Assembly (NCBI GenBank): GCA_002414905.1
Contig: DIAY01000001.1
Location: 1-15,592, forward strand
Source: Holophagales bacterium UBA5066
GTDB taxonomy: Bacteria > Acidobacteriota > Thermoanaerobaculia > UBA5066
Direction of reading: 5' to 3'
DNA: 15,592 bases
The translations under genes and the position numbers were made by a program. Under the pieces are notes generated by a model. That model did no database searches and was not told the DNA's origin. It was given only the letters and a program-made list of their open reading frames with translations. How positions within the stretch are numbered: position 1 is the first letter of the stretch; the number at the start of each line of letters is the position of its first letter. Of this stretch, positions 7,621 through 14,278 are shown one piece after another.

Positions 7621-8466
7621 TCACCGCTTCCCGCCCGCCACCGCGAGCGCGATCCCGCCGAGGATCGCCGCCGCCGACAGGCCGAGCCGGAGCGAGACCT
7701 CCTCGCCCAGGAACGCGACGCCGCCGAACGCCGCGAGCGGAGGGACGGAAAGCTGGACGAGAGCCGCTCGTGTCGCCGTCAGGTCCCTCAGCGCCGCGTA
7801 CCAGATCGCGTAGCCGAAGCCGGAGGCGATAGCTCCGGAAGCGACGGCAAGCAGAAACCCGGCGGGCGTGACGCGAAACGGTACGACGGGAGCGGCCACG
7901 AGACTCGCGAGGAGGACCATCGGCACGGCCCACGCGAACCGCGTCGCGGTCGCCGCGAGCGGGTCGCCCCGATTCGTCCTGCCGGTGAGGGAGTAGACAC
8001 CCCAGGCGACGCCCGCACCGAGCATCAGCAGCGTGCCGGCGAGATCCCCGCCTCGCGCGCCCGGCAGCGTGAGGGCGAGCAGTCCCGACACGGAAAGCAC
8101 GAGTCCGGCCCACTCGGCGGGGCGGGGCCGCTCCCCGCCGGCGAGCCCGCGTCCCACCATCGTCACCTGGACCGCGCCGAAGAGGAGAAGAGCTCCGAGC
8201 GCCGCCGGGATCCTCACATACGCGAGCGAGAAGCCGAGCGCATACACGAAGAGGCCCGCGGACGCCCGGAGGTCTCGGGAGGCCGGAGCGGCCGGGCCGC
8301 GGACCCTCAGGAGGAGCGCCAGTGCGAACGCTCCCGAGGCGATCCGGATCGTCGTGAAGGTCGCCGCGTCGACGAGCCCGGGTCCGAGGGCCGCCCGGCA
8401 GAGGACGGAGTTCGCGGCGAAGGCGGCCATCGCCGCCGCCGTCAGAATGACCGTCCGGAACGTCAT
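7621..8466 (-). CDS. EamA-family (drug/metabolite transporter superfamily) permease
   Basis: The 281-residue product is nearly all hydrophobic and fits ten transmembrane helices in two EamA repeats (about 5-135 and 145-280). Typical stretches are AFAANSVLCRAAL near the first helix, TLLMLGAGVAWGVYSLTGR opening the second repeat, and ALVQLSVPPLAAFGGVAFLGEEVSLRLGL followed by a small-residue last helix. Length and repeat layout match the family, which moves small metabolites or amino acids, often outward. The ATG at 8466 was chosen because the 69 codons upstream are Arg-rich and unlike coding sequence. No good ribosome site precedes it, while TAGAGT ends only seven bases upstream, so a leaderless transcript is possible. 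It is divergent from the Cys-Pro-Ala gene and upstream of the methyltransferase; an exporter beside a methyltransferase could handle that enzyme's product, which is inference. Confidence 0.9.
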   Translation of the reverse strand: MTFRTVILTAAAMAAFAANSVLCRAALGPGLVDAATFTTIRIASGAFALALLLRVRGPAAPASRDLRASAGLFVYALGFSLAYVRIPAALGALLLFGAVQVTMVGRGLAGGERPRPAEWAGLVLSVSGLLALTLPGARGGDLAGTLLMLGAGVAWGVYSLTGRTNRGDPLAATATRFAWAVPMVLLASLVAAPVVPFRVTPAGFLLAVASGAIASGFGYAIWYAALRDLTATRAALVQLSVPPLAAFGGVAFLGEEVSLRLGLSAAAILGGIALAVAGGKR

Positions 8467-8473
8467 GGTCCGT

Positions 8474-8479
8474 ACTCTA
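8474..8479 (-). promoter_or_regulatory. Possible -10 box (TAGAGT) of a leaderless EamA transcript
   Basis: TAGAGT on the minus strand ends seven bases before the A of the ATG at 8466, the spacing expected when transcription begins at the start codon. No purine-rich ribosome site intervenes. No clear -35 box is seen. Confidence 0.35.
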
Positions 8480-8534
8480 CGGTGGGTGGCCTCGGGCCAG
8501 GTCCAGGAGTTTCCGCCATTCGAGATCACGTCCC

Positions 8535-8556
8535 ATCCGGCCGGATCGGCGATCCG
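8535..8556. promoter_or_regulatory. Nested inverted repeats, candidate operator between divergent genes
   Basis: Two perfect inverted repeats overlap: the 12-base palindrome ATCCGGCCGGAT (8535-8546) and CGGATC-GGC-GATCCG (8542-8556). They lie in the 116-bp gap between the transporter (minus) and the Cys-Pro-Ala gene (plus), just left of a -10-like TAGACA at 8557-8562. The position suits a repressor or activator site. The regulator is not encoded in this window as far as can be seen. Confidence 0.4.
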
Positions 8557-8582
8557 TAGACACTCATGAGGTGAACGCCGCG

Positions 8583-8921
8583 ATGAAACCCACCCGCTCG
8601 CTCCTCGTTTCCTGGCTCCTCGGCGCCTCCGTCGTCGCGCTCGTGACGTTCTCGTTCGAGGCCCTCTCCGCACGCGAGGCCAGGACGGCCGCCTGCCCGG
8701 CGAACAGGGCGATGGTTTCCACGGGAACGACGGATTCCTCGATCTGCCCCGCGATGTCAGGGCACCTCCGATGCCCTGCGACGGGCGTCGCTGCCAGGTC
8801 TGCTGATCCTTCCGGCCGCTGCCCGGCGACGGGAGCCACCGCCAGCCCTGCGGAGCCGTCGGGCCGCTGCCCGGCGGGAGGCGAATCGGTCCGCCTGCCC
8901 CGGCCGGGCCTTCGCGTCTGA
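8583..8921 (+). CDS. Exported or membrane-anchored Cys-Pro-Ala repeat peptide
   Basis: The 112-residue product starts at ATG 8583, chosen over GTG 8571 because GAGGTG at 8568-8573 makes a well-spaced ribosome site for it. Residues 1-30 are a signal peptide or anchor (MKPTRS, then a hydrophobic core 7-25). The rest is rich in small residues and has five cysteines (38, 55, 64, 80, 96), each followed by Pro-Ala. From residue 63 a 16-residue unit repeats (RCPATG...PSG at 63-78 and 79-94, a shorter copy at 95-109). The PSG-RCPATG pattern faintly recalls the PGxCPxCGM of heavy-metal-binding domains, but the second Cys and the Met are missing, so metal binding is only a guess; thiol chemistry or disulfide linkage is also possible. 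Codon use is like that of the neighbouring genes. No known family is recognised. It is followed by tricorn-type copy 2 on the same strand, 86 bp on. Confidence 0.7.
   Translation: MKPTRSLLVSWLLGASVVALVTFSFEALSAREARTAACPANRAMVSTGTTDSSICPAMSGHLRCPATGVAARSADPSGRCPATGATASPAEPSGRCPAGGESVRLPRPGLRV
8769..8909 (+). repeat. 48-bp in-frame tandem repeat, about 2.9 copies
   Basis: Copies lie at 8769-8816, 8817-8864 and 8865-8909 (last one shortened). They encode the 16-residue RCPATG...PSG unit. Copies differ at many bases while keeping Cys-Pro-Ala and the Pro-Ser-Gly turn, so the duplication is not recent. Confidence 0.7.
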
Positions 8922-8959
8922 CACCAAGGGCGCGGAGTCCGTTTCACGGGTAGAGCGCC

Positions 8960-8965
8960 TAAGAT
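8960..8965 (+). promoter_or_regulatory. Possible -10 box (TAAGAT) for tricorn-type copy 2
   Basis: TAAGAT lies 42 bases upstream of the ATG at 9008. The leader that would follow contains a hairpin (GGCCGGGG, loop AAACG, CCCCGGTC, about 8974-8994, one G-U pair) ending a few bases before the AAGGGA ribosome site. No clear -35 box is visible. Confidence 0.3.
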
Positions 8966-9007
8966 CGCGCGGTGGCCGGGGAAACGCCCCGGTCGGAAAG
9001 GGATCGC

Positions 9008-12000
9008 ATGCGCCTTCGCTCCTTTGCGCCCACCGCCCTCTTCGCGCTCCTCGGCTTATCGCTCTGTGCCAGTGCGGCTCTTGCCGCCCCCGCGTGGCCC
9101 ACGAAGATGCTGACGCAGCCGGCCCTCTCTGCCGATCGCATCGCCTTCGCCTACGGCAACGACCTCTGGACGAGCCGGCTCGACGGCAGCGGCGTCCAGC
9201 GGATCACCTCCGGTCCGGGGACCAAGACGAGCCCCGTGTTCAGCCCCGACGGCTCGCTCCTGGCCTTCAGCGCCGAGCTGGACGGGAACCTCGACGTCTA
9301 CGTCGTGCCGGCGGCTGGAGGCGTGCCGAAGAGGCTGACGTGGCATCCGGGGCGCGACGTCGTCCAGGACTTCACGCCCGACGGCAAGGCCGTCCTCTTC
9401 ACGTCGCCACGAGAATCCTTCAACAACAGGCACACGCAGCTCTACACGGTCCCGGTCGAAGGGGGCGTCGAGACGAAGCTGCCGATCCCCTACGCTGCAC
9501 GGGCGGTCTTCTCGCCCGACGGCAGGACGATCGCCTACGTCCCGAACGGGCCGCGTCACCTCGAGTGGAAGCGCTATCGCGGTGGGACGGTCTCCACGAT
9601 CTGGCTCTTCGACGTCGCCACTCACGCCATCGTAAAGGTCCCGCAGCCCGAGGGACGCTCCAATGACCTCAATCCGGCCTGGATCGGCGGCACTCTCTAC
9701 CTCACCTCCGACCGGGACGGCGAGTTCAACGTCTACGCGTTCGACCCGAAGGCGAAGGCTCTCGCGAAAATCACGTCCCACGACGACTTCCCCGTCCTCA
9801 ATGCCGCCTCCGCGGCCGGAAAGATCGTCTACGAGCAGGCCGGGCGCCTCCACCTCCTCGACCCCGCAACGAAGGCGGCGGCAACCCTTCCCATCACCGT
9901 CACGGCCGACCTGCTCGAGAGCCGCCCCCGCTGGGCGAAAGGCGCCAAGTGGGTCCGGGACGCCTCGCTCTCCCCGTCCGGCGCGCGCGTGGCCCTCGAG
10001 TTTCGGGGCGAGATCGTCACCGTACCCGCGGAAAAGGGCGACCCCAGATACCTGACGAACACCCCGGGCGCCAACGAGCGCGGCCCGGTCTGGTCTCCGG
10101 ACGGCAGTCAGATCGCCTACGTCTCCGACGAGAGCGGCGAGTACGAGCTCGTCGTCGCCCCGCAGGACGGAAAGGGGACGCCGAAGAGGATCAAGGTTCC
10201 CGGCTCGGGCTTCTACGACCGTCTCTCCTGGGCCCCCGACGGGAAGAAGATCGCCCTCACCGACAACTCGTGGACCCTCTGGGTCGTCGACCTGGTGACG
10301 GCGAAATCCACGAAGGTCGCTTCCGAGAGGATCTACGCCCCGCAGAAGACGATCCGCCCGAGCTGGTCACCGGACTCCCGGTGGATCGCCTACACCCTCG
10401 CCGGCCCCACGTACATCCGGACCCTCCAGGCCTACGACGTCGTCGCCGGCGCGTCGTTCCCGCTCACCGACGGCCTCTCCGACGTCTCCGACCCGGTCTT
10501 CGACAAGGGCGGGAAGCTGATCTGGTTCCTCGCCTCCACCGACGCCGGACCGGTACGAAACTGGTTCTCCCTCAACAACCAGGACGCCCGCGTCACGCGG
10601 GCGATCTACGTGGCGACCCTGAAGGCCGGCACGCCTTCGCCGCTCGCGAAAGAGAGCGACGAGGAGAAGGGGGAAGCGGGCAAGGACGCCGACAACAAGA
10701 ACGCGGACGGGAAGAACGACGCCGCCGCAAAGACAGGCGACGAGAAGGCCGGAAAGGACGCGAAGAAGGCGGAAACGAAGAAGGCCGAGCCGGTCGTCAT
10801 CGACCGCGAGGGCTTCTTCTTCCGTATCGTCGACCTGCCGGTCGCTCCCGCTGAAATCTCGGCGCTCTCCTCGCCCAACGCGGGCGAGGTCTGGTTCCTG
10901 CGTGACGCCGACGGCAAGACGGCCCTGCAGAAGTGGGACGTCAAGAGCCGGAAGGCCGAGACGATCTCCCCCGACGTCGACGACTACGAGGTCTCTTTCG
11001 ACGGGAAGAAGCTCCTCACGCGCGTGAAGGAGAGCTGGAGCGTCGGCCCGGCCGGGAAGAAGGGCGAGGGCAAGCTCGACGGCAAGGACGGTGACGGAAA
11101 GCTGAAGGTCGACGCGATTCAGGTGCGCGTCGACCCGCGCGCCGAGTGGCCCCAGATCTTCGACGAGGTCTGGCGCATCAACCGCGACTATTTCTACGAC
11201 CCGGGGATGCACGGACGCGACTGGAAGGCAATGAAGGCGAAGTACGCGCCGTTCCTGCCGCACCTCTCCTGCCGCGCCGACCTCACACGCCTCATCGAGT
11301 GGCTCTGCAGCGAGCTCGCCGTCGGCCACCACCGCACCGGCGGCGGCGACGTCCTCGCCGAGGCGCCGAAAGTGCCCGGTGGCCTGCTCGGTGCCGACTA
11401 CGAGGTGGCAAATGGCCGCTACCGCTTCCGGAAAGTCTTCGGCGGCCTGAACTGGAACCCCGAGCTGCGCGCACCTCTCAGCGAACCGGGCGTCGAGGTG
11501 AAGGCGGGCGAGTATCTCCTCGCCGTGAACGGCAAGGACCTCGCTCCCCCCGAGAATCTCTTCGCCCGCTTCGAGGCGACCGCCGGGAAGATCGTCGAGC
11601 TCACCGTCGGCCCGACGCCGGACGGAAAGGGCTCGCGGACGGTGAAGGCCGTCCCCGTCGACAACGAGGCGTCACTTCGCAACCGGGACTGGGTCGAGGG
11701 CAACCTCGCGAAGGTCGAGAAGGCGACCGGCGGCCGCGTCGCCTACGTCTACGTCCCGAACACGGCCGAGCTCGGTCACACGTATTTCAAGCGCTACTTC
11801 TACCCGCAGGCCTGGAAGGACGCGATCATCGTCGACGAGCGGTTCAACGGCGGCGGGAGCGTCGCCGACTACTACATCGAGGCCCTCCTGCGCGAACCGA
11901 TCGCCTGGTGGGCGATGCGATACGGCGAGGACATGAAGACGCCCAGCGCGTCGATCCAGGGTCCGAAAGTCATGCTCATCGACGAGACGGCCGGCTCGGG

Positions 12001-12331
12001 CGGCGACCTGCTGCCGTGGATGTTCCGGAAGTTCAAGGTCGGGCCGCTCGTCGGCAAGCGCACCTGGGGCGGCCTCGTCGGCATCCTCGGTTACCCGGTC
12101 CTGATGGACGGCGCGAGCATCACCGCGCCGAATCTGGCGTTCTGGACGCCCGAGGAAGGCTTCGGGGTCGAGAACGTCGGCGTCCCGCCCGACGTCGACG
12201 TCGAGCAGACTCCGGCCGAGGTCATCGCCGGGAGAGACCCGCAGCTGGAGAAGGCGATCGAGATCGTCCTCGAGCAGTTGAAGAAAAACCCGCCGGTGAC
12301 GCCGAAGCGCCCGCCCTTCCCGGTGCGATAG
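9008..12331 (+). CDS. Exported tricorn-type serine peptidase (S41 family), copy 2
   Basis: The start is ATG at 9008, preceded by AAGGGA; a GTG at 8972 would add 12 charged residues before the signal peptide. The product is 1107 residues. The signal peptide core spans residues 7-23, with an ALA-AP cleavage site near 26. Propellers with FSPDG, FTPDG, WSPDG, WAPDG and WSPDS motifs fill about 30-545. A linker very rich in Lys, Asp, Ala and Glu spans about 548-598. Then come the C1 region with the AVGHH motif, a PDZ domain (about 827-880, LLAVNGKDL) and the S41 core. By motif, the nucleophile is Ser997 (AGSGGD), the glutamate Glu1055 (VENVGVPPD, spacing 58 as in tricorn) and the histidine His774; Gly773 replaces tricorn Ser745. 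It is clearly paralogous to copy 1, with the same domain order and near-identical motifs such as DERFN-GGS-ADY and TWGGLVGI. It ends at a strong terminator and probably acts in the periplasm or outside the cell. Confidence 0.94.
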   Translation: MRLRSFAPTALFALLGLSLCASAALAAPAWPTKMLTQPALSADRIAFAYGNDLWTSRLDGSGVQRITSGPGTKTSPVFSPDGSLLAFSAELDGNLDVYVVPAAGGVPKRLTWHPGRDVVQDFTPDGKAVLFTSPRESFNNRHTQLYTVPVEGGVETKLPIPYAARAVFSPDGRTIAYVPNGPRHLEWKRYRGGTVSTIWLFDVATHAIVKVPQPEGRSNDLNPAWIGGTLYLTSDRDGEFNVYAFDPKAKALAKITSHDDFPVLNAASAAGKIVYEQAGRLHLLDPATKAAATLPITVTADLLESRPRWAKGAKWVRDASLSPSGARVALEFRGEIVTVPAEKGDPRYLTNTPGANERGPVWSPDGSQIAYVSDESGEYELVVAPQDGKGTPKRIKVPGSGFYDRLSWAPDGKKIALTDNSWTLWVVDLVTAKSTKVASERIYAPQKTIRPSWSPDSRWIAYTLAGPTYIRTLQAYDVVAGASFPLTDGLSDVSDPVFDKGGKLIWFLASTDAGPVRNWFSLNNQDARVTRAIYVATLKAGTPSPLAKESDEEKGEAGKDADNKNADGKNDAAAKTGDEKAGKDAKKAETKKAEPVVIDREGFFFRIVDLPVAPAEISALSSPNAGEVWFLRDADGKTALQKWDVKSRKAETISPDVDDYEVSFDGKKLLTRVKESWSVGPAGKKGEGKLDGKDGDGKLKVDAIQVRVDPRAEWPQIFDEVWRINRDYFYDPGMHGRDWKAMKAKYAPFLPHLSCRADLTRLIEWLCSELAVGHHRTGGGDVLAEAPKVPGGLLGADYEVANGRYRFRKVFGGLNWNPELRAPLSEPGVEVKAGEYLLAVNGKDLAPPENLFARFEATAGKIVELTVGPTPDGKGSRTVKAVPVDNEASLRNRDWVEGNLAKVEKATGGRVAYVYVPNTAELGHTYFKRYFYPQAWKDAIIVDERFNGGGSVADYYIEALLREPIAWWAMRYGEDMKTPSASIQGPKVMLIDETAGSGGDLLPWMFRKFKVGPLVGKRTWGGLVGILGYPVLMDGASITAPNLAFWTPEEGFGVENVGVPPDVDVEQTPAEVIAGRDPQLEKAIEIVLEQLKKNPPVTPKRPPFPVR

Positions 12332-12345
12332 CCGAGACCGAGGCA

Positions 12346-12380
12346 GGGTGCATGCGTCCGCAGGGACGCATGCACCCTTT
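12346..12380 (+). terminator. Rho-independent terminator of tricorn-type copy 2
   Basis: A perfect 14-bp inverted repeat (GGGTGCATGCGTCC at 12346-12359 with its complement at 12364-12377) has a four-base loop and is followed by TTT. It starts 15 bases after the stop codon. The T-run is short, but the stem is long and GC-rich. Confidence 0.75.
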
Positions 12381-12418
12381 CACCGGCAAGGGTTCCTCGC
12401 GCCGGGCAACCCCTCCGC

Positions 12419-12424
12419 TATCCT
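12419..12424 (+). promoter_or_regulatory. Possible -10 box (TATCCT) for the M29 aminopeptidase gene
   Basis: TATCCT lies 61 bases upstream of the GTG start at 12486 and after the terminator, where a new promoter is needed. It matches four of six -10 positions. The expected -35 location holds no clear match. Confidence 0.35.
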
Positions 12425-12485
12425 CTCCAGGTCGACTCCGGCGCCGGGGCATCCGCCGCCCGGCCGGCTTCGCCAGGAGGGACGC

Positions 12486-13679
12486 GTGCACGAACCGACG
12501 ATCGACCCCGGGAAGCTCGACCTCTGGGCCCGCCTCCTCGTCAACCACTCCATCGGCGGGGTGACGCCGGAGGACCGGGTGATGATCAAGGGCGAGCGGA
12601 TCGCCTGGCCGCTCATGGAGCGGATCGAGCGCGAAGTGATCGCCGCCGGGGGGATCGCCGACGTGTATCTCGTCCCCCCGAACAACGAACGCGGAAAGGT
12701 CTGGTCGGCCACGATGGGGCGTACGGGAAGCGAGGAACAGCTCGCCCGCGTCCCCGGATGGCACCGCGACCGTTACGCCTCCATGACGAAGTACATCGAG
12801 GTCCTCGGCGCCGAGTCGCCCGCGAGCTACGCAGACCTCGCCCGCGAGGCGACGGCCGCGCTCGCACGCGCCGACCGGCCCTTCGCCGACCTGCGCCTCG
12901 CGAAGCGGTGGGTCATCACGCTCTACCCGACGCCCGCCTACGCGGAGATGGAGGGGATTCCGCTCGACGAGTACGTCCGCTTCGTCGTCGACGCTTCGAC
13001 GATCGACCCCCGGCCGCTTCTCGAGGCCGAGATGAAGCTGGAGCCGCTCTTTGCCGACGGAAAGCGGATGGAGATCGTCACCTGGCACCCGGCTGAGGGA
13101 CGCGAGCTCGTCCTCACGATGAGCCTCGCGGATTCGATTCCGGTCCTCTCTCACGGGCTGAGGAACGTGCCCGACGGAGAGGTCTTCACGAGCCCCGACG
13201 CGAGCTCGGTCGAGGGCGAGATCTACCTCGACCTTCCCGTCCTCAACGGCGGCGTCGACATCTCGGGAATGCACCTCGTCTTCCAGGGCGGGCGAATCGT
13301 GCAGTTCTCGGCACGCGAAGGACAGGCCCAGCTCGCCGCGATCGTCGGAACCGACGACGGCGCACGACGCCTGGGCGAGGTCGCCCTCGGCATGAACCCC
13401 AGCCTGACGCGCGCGCTGAAGCACCCGCTCTTCGTCGAGAAGGTCGGCGGCACGCTCCATGTCGCGATCGGCGCGAGCTACGAGATCTGCTTCGAGCGCG
13501 ACCCGAAGGCGCCCGCGGCTCGGGCGCGCCTCGAAGAGCTCGCCGCGCGGGGCATCCTGAACCGTTCCGCCCAGCACGTCGACATCGTCTGCGACTTCCG
13601 GGGCGGAGGTTGCGGCCTGCGGGTCTCGATCGACGGCCACCCGATCGTCGTCAAGGACGGCCTCTGGGTTCCTGGCTGA
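12486..13679 (+). CDS. M29-family metallo-aminopeptidase (AmpS/PepS/AmpT type)
   Basis: The start is GTG at 12486, with AGGAGG five bases upstream; an ATG at 12348 would lie inside the preceding terminator. The product is 397 residues, the usual size. The set expected for two metal ions and catalysis is present: Glu232 (DGEVFT), Glu298 (LGEVALG), His325 (TLHVAIG), Tyr332, and His364 with Asp366 (HVDIV). Spacings Glu-Glu 66, His-Tyr 7 and His-Asp 2 match those of the thermophilic enzymes. The N-terminal domain opens with WARLLVNHSIGGVTPEDRVMI, typical of the family. There is no signal peptide, so it should be cytoplasmic and remove N-terminal residues from short peptides with broad specificity. 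Placed after tricorn-type copy 2, it could finish peptides released by the exported peptidases once imported. Hemerythrin follows after 58 bp. Confidence 0.93.
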   Translation: MHEPTIDPGKLDLWARLLVNHSIGGVTPEDRVMIKGERIAWPLMERIEREVIAAGGIADVYLVPPNNERGKVWSATMGRTGSEEQLARVPGWHRDRYASMTKYIEVLGAESPASYADLAREATAALARADRPFADLRLAKRWVITLYPTPAYAEMEGIPLDEYVRFVVDASTIDPRPLLEAEMKLEPLFADGKRMEIVTWHPAEGRELVLTMSLADSIPVLSHGLRNVPDGEVFTSPDASSVEGEIYLDLPVLNGGVDISGMHLVFQGGRIVQFSAREGQAQLAAIVGTDDGARRLGEVALGMNPSLTRALKHPLFVEKVGGTLHVAIGASYEICFERDPKAPAARARLEELAARGILNRSAQHVDIVCDFRGGGCGLRVSIDGHPIVVKDGLWVPG

Positions 13680-13737
13680 CGGCTCGTCCGGAGAGCGGCG
13701 CGGTCTCTATTCGGAACGGACAGAGGAGCGTGGAGAC

Positions 13738-14148
13738 ATGACACCAGCCGGCGGAGGCCACACTCTCATCACGGGACACCGGGAGATGGACGAGGAGCAC
13801 GCGCTCCAGCTCCAGCTGCTGCGGGAGCTCATGCAGAACCTGGAGTCCGGCGACCAACCGGCGGCCCTCGAGGTCTTCGAGCGTCTCGACCAGTTCACGA
13901 ACGCGCACTTCCTGGCCGAGGAGCTCCTGATGAGGCTCCACGCCTACCCGCAGCTCGAGGGCCACTCGGCTGAGCACGCGCGGTTCGTCGAGGAGCTCGC
14001 GGCCCTCCGCGCCAGCCTCGCGGGCGGCGAGGCCAGCGATATCCGGGAAGAGGCCGACGCCTTCGCGCGGCGCCTCCTCGCGCACATCGCCACGGCCGAC
14101 CACGCCCTCGGGGCCTTCCACCGGTCCGGGGCAGCCGGCGGCGTCTGA
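13738..14148 (+). CDS. Single-domain bacteriohemerythrin
   Basis: The 136-residue product has all seven ligands of the di-iron hemerythrin site: His21 (MDEEH), His57 and Glu61 (HFLAEE), His76 and His80 (HSAEH), and His116 with Asp121 (HIATAD). The helix pattern and length fit a stand-alone four-helix bundle with no sensor or membrane part. Such proteins bind oxygen reversibly and may store, deliver or scavenge it, or handle nitric oxide. GGAG close upstream, with a further GAGGAG behind it, supports ATG 13738. It lies 58 bp after the aminopeptidase on the same strand; a shared transcript is possible, but no functional link to peptidases is evident. It suggests the host meets changing oxygen levels. 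Confidence 0.93.
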   Translation: MTPAGGGHTLITGHREMDEEHALQLQLLRELMQNLESGDQPAALEVFERLDQFTNAHFLAEELLMRLHAYPQLEGHSAEHARFVEELAALRASLAGGEASDIREEADAFARRLLAHIATADHALGAFHRSGAAGGV

Positions 14149-14278
14149 GGTTTCGGGAGACGAGTCGCTCCGCGAGGATCGCGGGCTGCTCCGCTGCCAT
14201 CCGCTCCGCGGCCCTCGTGCTTCCGGTGCCAGAATGCCCGATGGACCCGGACGAACGACGTCCCCGAAGGAGACCGAC

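Noticed and set aside
7558..8559. Plus-strand open frame opposite the EamA transporter
   Set aside because: It is highly charged and without domains, whereas the minus strand encodes ten regular hydrophobic helices.
8769..8909. Possible CRISPR-like repeat array
   Set aside because: The units are contiguous with no spacers, diverged, and in frame within a gene.
8564..8947. Minus-strand frame of 127 codons opposite the Cys-Pro-Ala gene
   Set aside because: It lacks a good ribosome site and signal peptide, while the plus strand has both; its repeats only mirror the plus-strand repeat.
12348..12485. Upstream ATG extension of the M29 aminopeptidase
   Set aside because: It would begin inside the terminator hairpin and add 46 residues of non-family sequence; GTG 12486 has a strong ribosome site and family-like N-terminus.
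12222..13640. Long minus-strand open frame opposite the M29 gene
   Set aside because: The plus strand carries the metal-ligand motifs; this frame crosses the tricorn end and the terminator and shows no family features.
14149..14278. Possible gene or RNA between hemerythrin and the OmpA-family gene
   Set aside because: Only scattered CTCCGC repeats are seen; no supported frame, strong hairpin or promoter.
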